From Peribacillus frigoritolerans (GTDB lineage: Bacteria; Bacillota; Bacilli; Bacillales; DSM-1321), in contig NZ_KV440950.1 of assembly GCF_001636405.1 (NCBI RefSeq), forward strand, positions 761,001-825,000: 64,000 nucleotides of DNA, read 5' to 3'. The translations under genes were made by a program, and so were the position numbers. Position 1 is the first letter of the stretch; the number at the start of each line of letters is the position of its first letter. The notes under the pieces were generated by a model that saw only the letters and a program-made list of their open reading frames with translations, ran no database searches and was not told the DNA's origin. This document shows, piece after piece, positions 9,011 to 16,442 of this stretch.

Positions 9011-10204
9011 ATGGATGTTTTTGTGCGGCAAAATGATTCCTTGTGGTATTATAGCCAATTATTCAAGGTGAATTACCAACTTATCATTGATTCCAATAGT
9101 GGGATAGATCCACTTGCACTTATGATTGGCCAACAAATCAAAATACCTGGCTTTACGACAACCGGCTATAGTATAAAGCAAGGTGATTCGTTATGGGCAA
9201 TTGCCAGGTCACGCAATCTTTCATTGGATGCCCTATTTTTAGTTAATCCCAATCTCAACCCGAATGCCTTGCAAGTCGGTCAGACAATTTCTGTACCATT
9301 AAGGATTACGTGGAGGCTCATTCAAGGAAATCGGGAATATGCTTATGAGACGATGATGACCGATGTTAGACGTTTGAAAACAATCTATCCATTTATAAAA
9401 ACCTCCCCCATCGGGGACTCCGTGCTTGAAAGGGATATCCCCGAAGTTCTGATTGGAAATGGCAACAAACGAGTTCACTATAATGGTTCCTTTCATGCGA
9501 ATGAGTGGATAACGACGCCTGTGATCATGACCTTTTTAAATGATTATTTACTTGCAATCACGAATCAGGCTGACATCCGCGGTCTAGATATGTTTCCCTT
9601 TTATCAACAGACGATGCTGTCGATCGTCCCAATGGTGAATCCGGACGGAGTGGAGTTGGTTTTGAAAGGACCGCCTGCAGATGAGCCTTTGAGAGGACGG
9701 CTCATCGAATGGAATAATGGCAGCGAAGACTTCTCTGGCTGGAAAGCCAATATTAATGGTGTAGATTTGAATGATCAATTTCCCGCCGAATGGGAACTGG
9801 AACAAGCCCGTAATAATGTAACGGAGCCAGGTCCGGCTAATTATCCAGGGGAAGGGCCGCTTACACAGCCAGAGGCCATTGCAATGTCAGAGTTGACAAA
9901 AAAACGTGATTTTGGCAAAGTCCTTGCGTTCCACACCCAAGGAGAGGTGATTTTTTGGGGGTTTGAAGGTTTGGAACCACCCGAGTCGGAAACGATAGTC
10001 AATGAGTTTGCGAGGGTCAGTGGATATGAGCCTGTTAAATCCGCCAATAGTTATGCAGGGTATAAGGATTGGTTCATTCAGGATTGGCGCAGACCGGGAT
10101 TTACCGTGGAGCTGGGCAAAGGAACGAATCCCCTTCCCATATCTCAGTTCGATGAGATTTATCAGAAGTCGCTTGGGATTTTCTTGGCAGGGTTATATAT
10201 GTGA
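9011..10204 (+). CDS. LysM-M14 peptidase, gamma-D-glutamyl-L-diamino acid endopeptidase type
   Basis: A 397-residue protein with two LysM modules (about 2-48 and 53-97, each with a DSLW motif) and an M14 zinc carboxypeptidase domain (about 105-395). Zinc ligands are visible as H162 and E165 (SFHANEW) and H308 (AFHTQG). The catalytic glutamate is E367 (FTVELGKG). The architecture matches endopeptidase I of Bacillus sporulation, which cleaves the D-Glu-meso-diaminopimelate bond of peptidoglycan peptides. There is no signal peptide, as in spore-associated members. The ATG follows AAGAGGAGGTG. It may be cotranscribed with the glycosyltransferase 60 bp upstream, and a strong terminator follows. 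Confidence 0.88.
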   Translation: MDVFVRQNDSLWYYSQLFKVNYQLIIDSNSGIDPLALMIGQQIKIPGFTTTGYSIKQGDSLWAIARSRNLSLDALFLVNPNLNPNALQVGQTISVPLRITWRLIQGNREYAYETMMTDVRRLKTIYPFIKTSPIGDSVLERDIPEVLIGNGNKRVHYNGSFHANEWITTPVIMTFLNDYLLAITNQADIRGLDMFPFYQQTMLSIVPMVNPDGVELVLKGPPADEPLRGRLIEWNNGSEDFSGWKANINGVDLNDQFPAEWELEQARNNVTEPGPANYPGEGPLTQPEAIAMSELTKKRDFGKVLAFHTQGEVIFWGFEGLEPPESETIVNEFARVSGYEPVKSANSYAGYKDWFIQDWRRPGFTVELGKGTNPLPISQFDEIYQKSLGIFLAGLYM

Positions 10205-10216
10205 AATTTGACCAAA

Positions 10217-10255
10217 TGAAAAAGCTCAACTCCGTTTCCAAGGGGTAGAGCTTTT
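10217..10255. terminator. Terminator after the M14 peptidase gene
   Basis: AAAAAGCTC / GAGCTTTTT stem with A and T tracts. It is usable from both directions, so it could also end a minus-strand transcript from the 10.5-kb promoter. Confidence 0.8.
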
Positions 10256-10264
10256 TAGTCTTAT

Positions 10265-10426
10265 AAACTATTAGACTTGAAACGATGAGGGCTGCTGCAA
10301 AAAATAAGTAAAGTTATGCTTTACTTATCGATTGCATGATTAAATTGCTTTTTAGCTTGAAATGAACGGACATTTTCCATGCCTCGGTTATATTGCAGCC
10401 CCTACCAAAAGGAAATCTAATAGTTT
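10265..10426. repeat. Nested inverted repeats, possible small mobile-element remnant or structured RNA
   Basis: The outer arms are AAACTATTAGA (10265-10275) and TCTAATAGTTT (10416-10426). The inner arms are GGGCTGCTGCAA (10289-10300) and TTGCAGCCC (10393-10401). A separate hairpin sits inside, ATAAGTAAAG / CTTTACTTAT around 10304-10328. There is no reading frame. GGGCTG(T/C)TGCAA resembles the ends of some Bacillus insertion sequences, so a miniature element is one reading. The nesting would also fold into a long RNA stem on either strand. Confidence 0.5.
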
Positions 10427-10518
10427 TACGGTAAAGAAGTTAACCTTCCTTAGCGCTAGTATTGGCCCCACCTACGCCATATACTGTGACGGCCACGCAT
10501 GCCATCCAACCTAATTTC

Positions 10519-10547
10519 ATTATAATAGAAAGCGCTTACATTTTCAA
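10519..10547 (-). promoter_or_regulatory. Sigma-A promoter with cre site in the spacer, no gene downstream
   Basis: On the minus strand it reads TTGAAA, 17 bases, TATAAT. The spacer contains TGTAAGCGCTTTCT, one or two mismatches from the CcpA cre consensus. No protein-coding gene follows for 300 bp in that direction; only the segment shared with 22.3 kb, the nested inverted repeats and the 10217 terminator do. A 24-codon ATG frame begins at the promoter -10 region but has no ribosome site. Confidence 0.55.
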
Positions 10548-10586
10548 AAATAATCGTACTGCAAATTTCGACATTCGTATAAGCGT

Positions 10587-10628
10587 CCCTTACCAGTAGG
10601 TGGAGAATGGGCATATTACTGATAAGGG
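10587..10628. other. Hairpin downstream of the unknown gene
   Basis: CCCTTACCAGTA (10587-10598) pairs with TACTGATAAGGG (10617-10628) apart from one C/A mismatch. There is no T-tract on either strand, so it is not a standard terminator. It lies 17 bp past the stop of the minus-strand gene. Confidence 0.45.
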
Positions 10629-10644
10629 CCCTATAAGATTCAGA

Positions 10645-10971
10645 TTAATCTGCAATGAATTCCTGTAGCTTTTGCCTTAGGCCACCATTGCCGAATTTAA
10701 TGAACTTTGTCTTTCCGGCTTCCTGTTCCGAGGTAGAAGCGAAATCCAAAAAGGCTAAAAGGTTGATCCGGCGGTGAAGAATATGGACAATGCCGTATTC
10801 ATAGAACCAATGATCAATCGTGTTGTAAACCCCTTTATTCAGTCGATATTTCTGCTGGCACCAGTGGAAAAATAGTCTGTCAGGAAGATTAAGGTACTCC
10901 ATATCTTCTAAGCCCCCATTTTTCTTCTCATTCATGACAGGGGAAATGGTCCTTAGCAATTCCTTTTGCAT
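10645..10971 (-). CDS. Conserved-looking protein of unknown function behind an attenuator
   Basis: I do not recognise this 108-residue protein. It is soluble, has no signal peptide, and shows an aromatic-rich middle (LPDRLFFHWCQQKYRLNKG, HWFYEYGIVHILHRRINLLAFLDF) and a charged C-terminus. The start is the ATG of MQKELL, 6 bases after GGGAGGAG. An upstream in-frame ATG would lie beyond the ribosome site. A strong promoter (TTGACA, 18 bases, TATACT) and an intrinsic terminator 30 bp before the start codon suggest regulation by premature termination. That is unusual for an isolated small gene and hints at a metabolite- or translation-linked role. Confidence 0.7.
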   Translation of the reverse strand: MQKELLRTISPVMNEKKNGGLEDMEYLNLPDRLFFHWCQQKYRLNKGVYNTIDHWFYEYGIVHILHRRINLLAFLDFASTSEQEAGKTKFIKFGNGGLRQKLQEFIAD

Positions 10972-11000
10972 AGTAAACTCCTCCCTCATTGATAAAAACG

Positions 11001-11029
11001 AAAAAACCCCCTATTCCTGTTGAATAGAG
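11001..11029 (-). terminator. Leader terminator (attenuator candidate)
   Basis: On the minus strand CTCTATTC, a short loop, then GAATAGGGGG is followed by TTTTTT. It lies between the promoter at 11077-11106 and the ribosome site of the unknown gene, so transcription must read through it to express that gene. Confidence 0.65.
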
Positions 11030-11076
11030 AGCCTCCAGTAGACTAGTCAGCTTATATATATTCCTTATATAAAAGC

Positions 11077-11106
11077 AGTATAAAGTTTATTAATCCTATT
11101 TGTCAA
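11077..11106 (-). promoter_or_regulatory. Sigma-A promoter of the unknown gene
   Basis: Minus strand TTGACA (11106-11101), 18-bp spacer, TATACT (11082-11077). The predicted leader before the terminator is only about 40-70 nt. Confidence 0.6.
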
Positions 11107-11173
11107 GTTGGTATTTGATAACGGGAAATAAATATATTCATTTCCTGTTTTCAGTATGATTTTAAATGAAAAT

Positions 11174-11217
11174 ACGAATAAATATTTATGTTTATTCGTT
11201 TATAGTTCGTATATAAT
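11174..11217 (+). promoter_or_regulatory. PurR-type operator and promoter of purT
   Basis: ACGAATAAA (11174-11182) and TTTATTCGT (11191-11199) form a perfect inverted repeat with an 8-bp gap. A further AGTTCGTA and a TATAAT at 11212 follow. CGAA-containing inverted boxes next to a promoter are the hallmark of PurR sites in Bacillus. Purine repression of purT is therefore likely, by inference. Confidence 0.6.
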
Positions 11218-11247
11218 GTTTTTGAGGAATTAAGGAGGAGAGACTGA

Positions 11248-12408
11248 ATGTATAAATCGAAAAAGATTTTATTATTGGGCTCGGGTGAATTGGGGAAAGA
11301 GGTCATACTTGAAGCTCAGCGACTTGGTGTGGAGACCGTTGCTGTAGACCGTTATGAACATGCCCCTGCCATGCAAGTCGCTCATCGCAGTTATGTGATC
11401 GATATGCTGGATGCGGAACAACTAAGGGGAGTTGTAGAGAAAGAACAACCCGATTTGATTGTACCGGAAATAGAAGCCATCGCCACATCCGAATTAGTCA
11501 AGTTGGAAGAGGAAGGCTTTCAAGTCATTCCGACAGCAAGAGCCGCTAAATTGACGATGGATCGTGAAGGGATCAGGAGGCTGGCTTCTGAAACTCTGGA
11601 GATTCCGACAGCAGCCTACAAATTCGCAAACACTTATGAAGAATTTGTCCAAGCTGCCAAGGAAGTTGGGTTTCCCAATGTCGTCAAACCGCTGATGAGT
11701 TCTTCAGGTAAAGGGCAAAGTGTGTGCCGTACGGAAGGTGACCTGGAGGATTGCTGGAAAATCGCGATGGAAGGCGGCCGGGTTCAAAATGGACGGGTGA
11801 TCATTGAAGAATTTATCCGTTTTGATTCGGAAATCACGCTGCTTACTGTCCGGGCCGTAAATGGTACCATGTTTTGTGCTCCAATCGGTCACATTCAGCA
11901 GGGCGGGGATTATATTGAATCCTGGCAGCCGCATAATATGACAGAAGCACAAATAATGGAAGCGAAAAGAATTGCCCATGCCATTACGGATGAACTTGGC
12001 GGGTACGGATTATTCGGGGTAGAGCTGTTCCTCTCAGGGGATAAAGTTTATTTCAGTGAAGTTTCCCCACGTCCGCACGATACGGGGCTAGTGACATTGG
12101 TGACTCAGAATTTGTCCGAGTTTGCCCTTCATATTCGGGCGATTCTAGGATTCCCCATCCCGGAAATCAAGCTGATCAGTCCAGGTGCCAGCCGTCCATT
12201 AAAAGCGCAAGATGAGTTATCGGAATATTCAATAGTCGGTGTTGAACAGGCTTTGGCTTTACCTGATACACAAGTGCGCCTTTTCGGAAAACCTGTTACA
12301 AAGGCAGGTAGAAGGGTTGCGGTCGCCCTGTCGTCTGCCGATTCCACCGAGGTGGCGAGAGTGAATGCGGCCCGTGCTTTGGAATGTTTAGTTGTAGAGA
12401 GAGAATAG
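11248..12408 (+). CDS. purT: Formate-dependent phosphoribosylglycinamide formyltransferase
   Basis: PurT makes formyl-GAR from GAR, formate and ATP, the folate-independent third step of purine synthesis, in the cytoplasm. The 386 residues match the family length. The order is an N-terminal Rossmann-like domain ([35 protein letters not shown]), an ATP-grasp domain ([15 protein letters not shown] glycine-rich loop; [31 protein letters not shown] metal/ATP site), and a C-terminal barrel-like region. TAAGGAGGAG precedes the ATG. It is monocistronic, with PurR-like boxes in the promoter. Confidence 0.96.
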   Translation: MYKSKKILLLGSGELGKEVILEAQRLGVETVAVDRYEHAPAMQVAHRSYVIDMLDAEQLRGVVEKEQPDLIVPEIEAIATSELVKLEEEGFQVIPTARAAKLTMDREGIRRLASETLEIPTAAYKFANTYEEFVQAAKEVGFPNVVKPLMSSSGKGQSVCRTEGDLEDCWKIAMEGGRVQNGRVIIEEFIRFDSEITLLTVRAVNGTMFCAPIGHIQQGGDYIESWQPHNMTEAQIMEAKRIAHAITDELGGYGLFGVELFLSGDKVYFSEVSPRPHDTGLVTLVTQNLSEFALHIRAILGFPIPEIKLISPGASRPLKAQDELSEYSIVGVEQALALPDTQVRLFGKPVTKAGRRVAVALSSADSTEVARVNAARALECLVVERE

Positions 12409-12730
12409 TGAAAAACGCGCTCTTGAATGGAGCTTCAGTTTTTCGACAAAAAAACGGATTTCTGAAAAAAATGTAACGTTTCTCAAAGAAAAAACTGTAG
12501 GTAACGAATTTGTCTGCAGTCTGACTCTGAAGCATCCTTATTCGGATGCTTTATTACTTTCCTCCATTAATAGCAATTTAAACTCCTGACAATCACCAGA
12601 TTTGAAGACGTTGAATGAAAAAAACTTTGTTCAAGTTCACTTACCCACACTGGTGTTAACCAAATCTTTTTCATTGTAATATGCCCCCTTTACTGATGAC
12701 TTCCCTGAATAACCAATTCCACATGCTGTC
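12409..12730. other. Intergenic region between purT and the phosphatase operon
   Basis: I see no gene here. A GCATCC / GGATGC hairpin with a following TTTATT at about 12531-12552 is the best candidate for the purT terminator. Confidence 0.45.
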
Positions 12731-12780
12731 TTTACTTTGTCTTAACAATTATCCTGTCATCTTTTTACATAGCCTTGACA
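12731..12780 (+). promoter_or_regulatory. PhoP box of the alkaline phosphatase operon
   Basis: Five TT(A/C/T)ACA-like hexamers lie at exact 11-bp steps: TTTACT (12731), TTAACA (12742), CCTGTC (12753), TTTACA (12764) and TTGACA (12775). This is the known PhoP tandem-repeat arrangement of Bacillus Pho-regulon promoters. A -10-like TATAGT occurs at 12801. Phosphate-starvation induction by PhoPR is expected. Confidence 0.85.
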
Positions 12781-12843
12781 TTGAGTTCATTTTCTTCACC
12801 TATAGTTAAATTAAATAGAAAACATTAACGGGAGGTCATTCAT

Positions 12844-14211
12844 TTGAATCGCACTTGGAGTAAAAAGGTTTTACCCATCACGCTCGTTTCTGCATTGGCA
12901 TTTGGAAGTTTATCATGGTCCGGTGCGGATCGTGTTTCGGCAAAGGGGAACCCAAATAAAGAACCGGAAATCAAGAACGTCATTTTCCTTATCGGTGACG
13001 GCATGGGTGTTTCCTATACCTCCGCTTACCGGTATTTAAAAGATAATCCTGGTACGAAGGTGGCAGAACGGACAGAGTTTGATAAATACTTGGTTGGCCA
13101 GCAGATGACTTACCCAGAAGACTCTGCACAAAATATAACGGATTCAGCTTCAGCCGCTACGGCAATGTCTGCAGGTGTGAAGACTTATAACGCTGCCATT
13201 GCAGTGGATAATGATAAATCCGAAGTCAAAACCGTATTGGAAGCAGCAAAGGAAAAAGGAAAAGCGACGGGATTGGTTGCCACTTCGGAAATCACTCATG
13301 CTACGCCTGCATCTTTTGGCGCCCATGATGAAAATCGGAAAAACATGAATTCAATCGCAGACGATTATTATAACGAATTAATCAAAGGCAAACATAAAAT
13401 TGACGTCCTATTGGGCGGAGGGAAGTCCAATTTTGTCCGGCCTGATGTCAATTTGGCGAAAGCCTTCGAAAAAGACGGTTACAGTTATGTGACGGATAAA
13501 AATCAAATGCTAAAGGACAAAAATGAGCAGGTTCTTGGTTTATTCGCTTCTGAAGGACTTCCGAAAATGATTGACCGTCCAAGTGAAACGCCTTCTTTGG
13601 CAGACATGACAAGTTCGGCGATCCAGCGCTTGAATAAAGATAAAGATGGATTCTTCCTTATGGTCGAGGGAAGCCAGGTCGATTGGGCAGGACATGATAA
13701 TGATATCGTAGGTGCAATGAGTGAAATGGAAGACTTTGAAAAAGCATACAAAGCGGCCATGGAATTTGCGAAGAAAGACAAACATACCTTAGTGGTGGCT
13801 ACGGCGGATCACTCTACAGGAGGATTCTCGATCGGAGCAAAAGGAATATATAACTGGTACGGTGAGCCAATCAAGGCAGCCAAACGCACTCCTGACTTCA
13901 TGGCGGATGCCATCGTCAAAGGCGCTGATGTCGAAAAGACCCTAAAGCAATATATTAACCAAAATGTAGTGAAGCTAACTGACGGTGAAATCAAAACGGT
14001 AACTGAAGCTGCCAAATCAAAAAATGTGACGAATGTCGATAATGCCATCGAAGCCATATTCGATAACCGGACCAATACTGCCTGGACTACTGGGGGACAT
14101 ACGGGTGAAGATGTTCCAGTCTATGCATACGGGCCTTATAAAGAACGTTTTGCCGGGCAGGTCGATAACACGGATCAAGCCAAAATCATTTTTGAGCTAT
14201 TAAAGAAATAA
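12844..14211 (+). CDS. Secreted alkaline phosphatase (PhoA/PhoB type)
   Basis: A 455-residue exported phosphomonoesterase that releases inorganic phosphate from organic esters outside the membrane. It has a Sec signal peptide (about 1-33, hydrophobic LPITLVSALAFGSLSW), the first metal site IFLIGDGMG, the nucleophile region DSASAATAM, and metal ligands in EGSQVDWAGHDND, ATADHSTGG and TGGHTGEDV. The length fits B. subtilis PhoA/PhoB. The start is TTG, 7 bases after GGGAGGT; no other start fits. It heads an operon with the secreted protein 20 bp downstream and is preceded by a strong PhoP box. Confidence 0.93.
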   Translation: MNRTWSKKVLPITLVSALAFGSLSWSGADRVSAKGNPNKEPEIKNVIFLIGDGMGVSYTSAYRYLKDNPGTKVAERTEFDKYLVGQQMTYPEDSAQNITDSASAATAMSAGVKTYNAAIAVDNDKSEVKTVLEAAKEKGKATGLVATSEITHATPASFGAHDENRKNMNSIADDYYNELIKGKHKIDVLLGGGKSNFVRPDVNLAKAFEKDGYSYVTDKNQMLKDKNEQVLGLFASEGLPKMIDRPSETPSLADMTSSAIQRLNKDKDGFFLMVEGSQVDWAGHDNDIVGAMSEMEDFEKAYKAAMEFAKKDKHTLVVATADHSTGGFSIGAKGIYNWYGEPIKAAKRTPDFMADAIVKGADVEKTLKQYINQNVVKLTDGEIKTVTEAAKSKNVTNVDNAIEAIFDNRTNTAWTTGGHTGEDVPVYAYGPYKERFAGQVDNTDQAKIIFELLKK

Positions 14212-14231
14212 TGACTTCAGGGAGGGATTCA

Positions 14232-14879
14232 ATGAACAGACTGATGATCGGTGCCCTGTTATTAACGGCATTTGGTGCTCTTAATACCCAACCAGCTTAC
14301 GAAGAAGAAACGACAGCTAAAGAAAAAACAGAGGAAATTGCACGACCACTGGAAAAAAAGGATGTCTATGTTCCGAATCCGCAGCTTCCTGATGATATAA
14401 ACTTGAACCAGATCGGACAGAACGTTTCCGATGCCAAAGGCGAATTAACTTTGAAGGCCTATAAAAAAGTGAATGAAACGTTGAATGTTGGCCCGATCGA
14501 GGTTAACATCAAAGAAATGAAAGTGATGCATGCCACTCCGGATTACAGCATGATCGATTTCTTCCACGGCTATACGCATGATGAAGATTTCGATATCGTA
14601 AAAGTGAATGTGGAAATCAAAAACAATTCGGATAAAAAAATTAAGTTTTCGCCAGTTGCTTTCCTTGAAACGGACAGAGGAGAACATCTGACATGGGAAG
14701 ATGAGATCTATTTGGAAGAACTTACTGGTGAAATAGAAGGAAACGGTTCAAAAAGCGGAAACATTGGTTTCATTCTAAATGATGGAAACATAAAAGGCAT
14801 ATCCGTCATGTCAAGTGATGCGGTGGATGACGAAGGGAAAGTCCTTGCAAAAGGCAAGTCAGCTGAATTCGCTTTTTAA
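14232..14879 (+). CDS. Exported DUF4352-like protein in the phosphatase operon
   Basis: A 215-residue protein with a short hydrophobic N-terminus (MIGALLLTAFGALNTQPAY) that looks like a signal peptide. An acidic linker follows, then a beta-rich domain (about 75-210) with VNVEIKNNSDKKIKFSP, the hallmark phrase of DUF4352/Ig-like domains. The function is unknown. The start is the ATG 5 bases after AGGGAGGG, 20 bp past the phosphatase stop, so it should be cotranscribed and phosphate-regulated. It may assist the phosphatase or bind a surface ligand; this is inferred from context only. Confidence 0.7.
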   Translation: MNRLMIGALLLTAFGALNTQPAYEEETTAKEKTEEIARPLEKKDVYVPNPQLPDDINLNQIGQNVSDAKGELTLKAYKKVNETLNVGPIEVNIKEMKVMHATPDYSMIDFFHGYTHDEDFDIVKVNVEIKNNSDKKIKFSPVAFLETDRGEHLTWEDEIYLEELTGEIEGNGSKSGNIGFILNDGNIKGISVMSSDAVDDEGKVLAKGKSAEFAF

Positions 14880-14982
14880 AGAATATGTATAAATGGCTTG
14901 GAAAAATAAAATACTAGAACAAGTGATGGGGATTACTATCACTGAACGGAATATCCAAATCCTAATGATGAGGTGACACAGA

Positions 14983-15135
14983 ATGAGCTATAAAGATCAA
15001 TTAGATCCACATTCTCAAAAGTTTCACCATAATTGGACAAGACCTAAGCGTTCAAAATCTCAAGTTAATGGCCACACGCAAGAATCACAAACAAACATTA
15101 TACTAAGAAGCAATGCAAAGGCTCACAGGTGGTAA
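14983..15135 (+). CDS. YpzG-like small protein
   Basis: A 50-codon gene beginning ATGAGCTATAAAG after GATGAGGTG. The peptide contains NWTRPKRSKSQVNGHTQESQ and a basic C-terminus. This matches the small Bacillus YpzG family (W-x-P-K-x-S-x-S-Q-V-N-G-x-T-Q), which has no known function. It is hydrophilic without membrane segments. It lies alone between the phosphatase operon and the GIY-YIG gene. Confidence 0.65.
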   Translation: MSYKDQLDPHSQKFHHNWTRPKRSKSQVNGHTQESQTNIILRSNAKAHRW

Positions 15136-15335
15136 CGGATATTTCCGACAAAGAAGGAGGCTCCCAGCGAGTCTTCTTCTTTATATTTAGAATCATCTTA
15201 ATCCAAGCAAGGCATTCATGGCTTTTCACTCATAATTATGATACCATTTACCTTTAAGATTGAAGTGATGAGCTTGGCGTGAAACTGGAGTCGATTGAAA
15301 GTTTCACCTTATACGAATAGAGGACGTGAATTGTA

Positions 15336-15710
15336 ATGATTAAAATTGAAATCCCTGCAGCGGATATAAGCATCAAACAAAGAAAGCAAGTTATAGAAGG
15401 AGACGAAGCTGTCATTCCTGAAATTTACGGGTTTATCGATTTTCATTTGATTCCCCGTGATAAAGGCGGCATCATCTTGTTTTACAATGAGAATGATGAA
15501 CTGATTTTTGTCGGTAAAGCCCGTAAATTAAGACCAAGGGTCAAGAAGCATTTCGAGGATAACGTATCTCCGATTAAAGAGCATCGTAATGAAGTCAAGA
15601 AAATTGACATTCTTTTAGTCGAAGACGCTATGGAACGTGAAATCTATGAAACGTACATGATCAATAAGCTTCATGCTAAATACAACGTCGATAAAGTGTT
15701 TTATAAATAA
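15336..15710 (+). CDS. GIY-YIG-like nuclease fold protein, YurQ-like
   Basis: A 124-residue protein resembling the N-terminal GIY-YIG domain of UvrC and the standalone Bacillus YurQ. Residues 44-75 read GGIILFYNENDELIFVGKA then KLRPRVKKHF. The usual GIY and YIG triplets are degenerate (GII and FVG), but the arginine helix and the later glutamate helix (VEDAMEREIYETYMI) are kept. Nicking of DNA in repair is the family expectation; activity of this variant is uncertain. There is a strong terminator just downstream. The ATG follows GAGGACGTG, a modest ribosome site. Confidence 0.7.
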   Translation: MIKIEIPAADISIKQRKQVIEGDEAVIPEIYGFIDFHLIPRDKGGIILFYNENDELIFVGKARKLRPRVKKHFEDNVSPIKEHRNEVKKIDILLVEDAMEREIYETYMINKLHAKYNVDKVFYK

Positions 15711-15722
15711 GAAACACCTAAG

Positions 15723-15754
15723 AAAAGCTGATTGCATATGCACTCAGCTTTTTT
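15723..15754 (+). terminator. Terminator of the GIY-YIG gene
   Basis: AAAAGCTGA / TCAGCTTTT stem with following T-tract. Confidence 0.85.
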
Positions 15755-15789
15755 GTGTTTAGGGATATGTACAGAAACAATTTCGTACA

Positions 15790-15828
15790 TTTACAGCAGC
15801 TACATGTTAGGTTAACAATGTTGGTTTA
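15790..15828 (+). promoter_or_regulatory. Second PhoP box
   Basis: TTTACA (15790), TACATG (15801), TTAACA (15812) and GGTTTA (15823) lie at exact 11-bp steps, the PhoP spacing. The only thing downstream is a 56-codon ORF. Confidence 0.65.
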
Positions 15829-15866
15829 TATTTAGAGTATTCCAATACATTCTCAGGAGGAAGCTA

Positions 15867-16037
15867 TTGAAAAAAGTACTTTGTAAAAAGGTGTTGGTTA
15901 TCTCGATCGGGACAGTGATTGCCTTTGGGAATTTAACGTGGTCCATGTCACAAGCTTCTAAGCTGGCGAAACAGAGAGAGAGTGAAACTTTTGAACAAAA
16001 GACAGTAACATCTTCAGGGTGGGAAATGGCGGAATAA
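15867..16037 (+). CDS. 56-aa exported peptide resembling an orphan phosphatase signal peptide
   Basis: Starts with TTG after CAGGAGGAAG, the same start habit as the phosphatase genes here. The N-terminus KKVLVISIGTVIAFGNLTW aligns with SKKVLPITLVSALAFGSLSW of the 12.8-kb phosphatase, and a cleavage-like SQAS follows. The mature part would be only about 25 charged residues ending in SSGWEMAE. No phosphatase catalytic sequence follows. It could be the remnant of a third phosphatase gene or a real small phosphate-starvation peptide. The PhoP box upstream and a hairpin downstream both argue that it is still transcribed. Confidence 0.55.
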   Translation: MKKVLCKKVLVISIGTVIAFGNLTWSMSQASKLAKQRESETFEQKTVTSSGWEMAE

Positions 16038-16162
16038 GCACAATGGCCAATAATTTTTTTCTCGATTTGCAACAAAGAAAAAGAAAAATGTATTGGATAA
16101 TGAAACGTTGTTAATGATCAGCTGTTTGTAAATATTGAAGTACATTAAAATGATTAAACTGC

Positions 16163-16218
16163 AATGGAGGTTTCTTACACATGATGTAATGTGTGATGGG
16201 GCTTCCATTTAATTTTTA
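16163..16218 (+). terminator. Terminator-like long hairpin
   Basis: AATGGA (16163) pairs with TCCATT (16204). An internal TTACACAT / ATGTGTGA stem extends it. TTAATTTTTATT follows. Confidence 0.6.
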
Positions 16219-16320
16219 TTGTTTTAATGTAAGCCTCTTTCATTTATCCATGTGTCGGAGCAAGCGTGATTACATGGGTTCAAGAGAAGTATTCGGAGGC
16301 TATTTTGAAAAAAACTTGCA

Positions 16321-16341
16321 AATAGTAATGATTACGTTTTA
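16321..16341 (+). promoter_or_regulatory. Zur box 1
   Basis: AGTAATGATTACGTTTTA contains the GTAATGATTAC core of the Bacillus Zur consensus (AAATCGTAATNATTACGATTT). Confidence 0.6.
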
Positions 16342-16382
16342 TTATTAGAGAGTGTTTTTTTATATGGAGATTGCTTTGGTGT

Positions 16383-16406
16383 TTAAATCGTAATGATTTT
16401 GATTTA
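16383..16406 (+). promoter_or_regulatory. Zur box 2
   Basis: TTAAATCGTAATGATTTTGA is followed by TTTA. The left half matches the Zur consensus exactly; the right half has one substitution. It lies 37 bp before the GTPase start. Confidence 0.75.
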
Positions 16407-16442
16407 ATTTAAGCAAAGAAATTAGGTAAGGAGTGGTACGGG

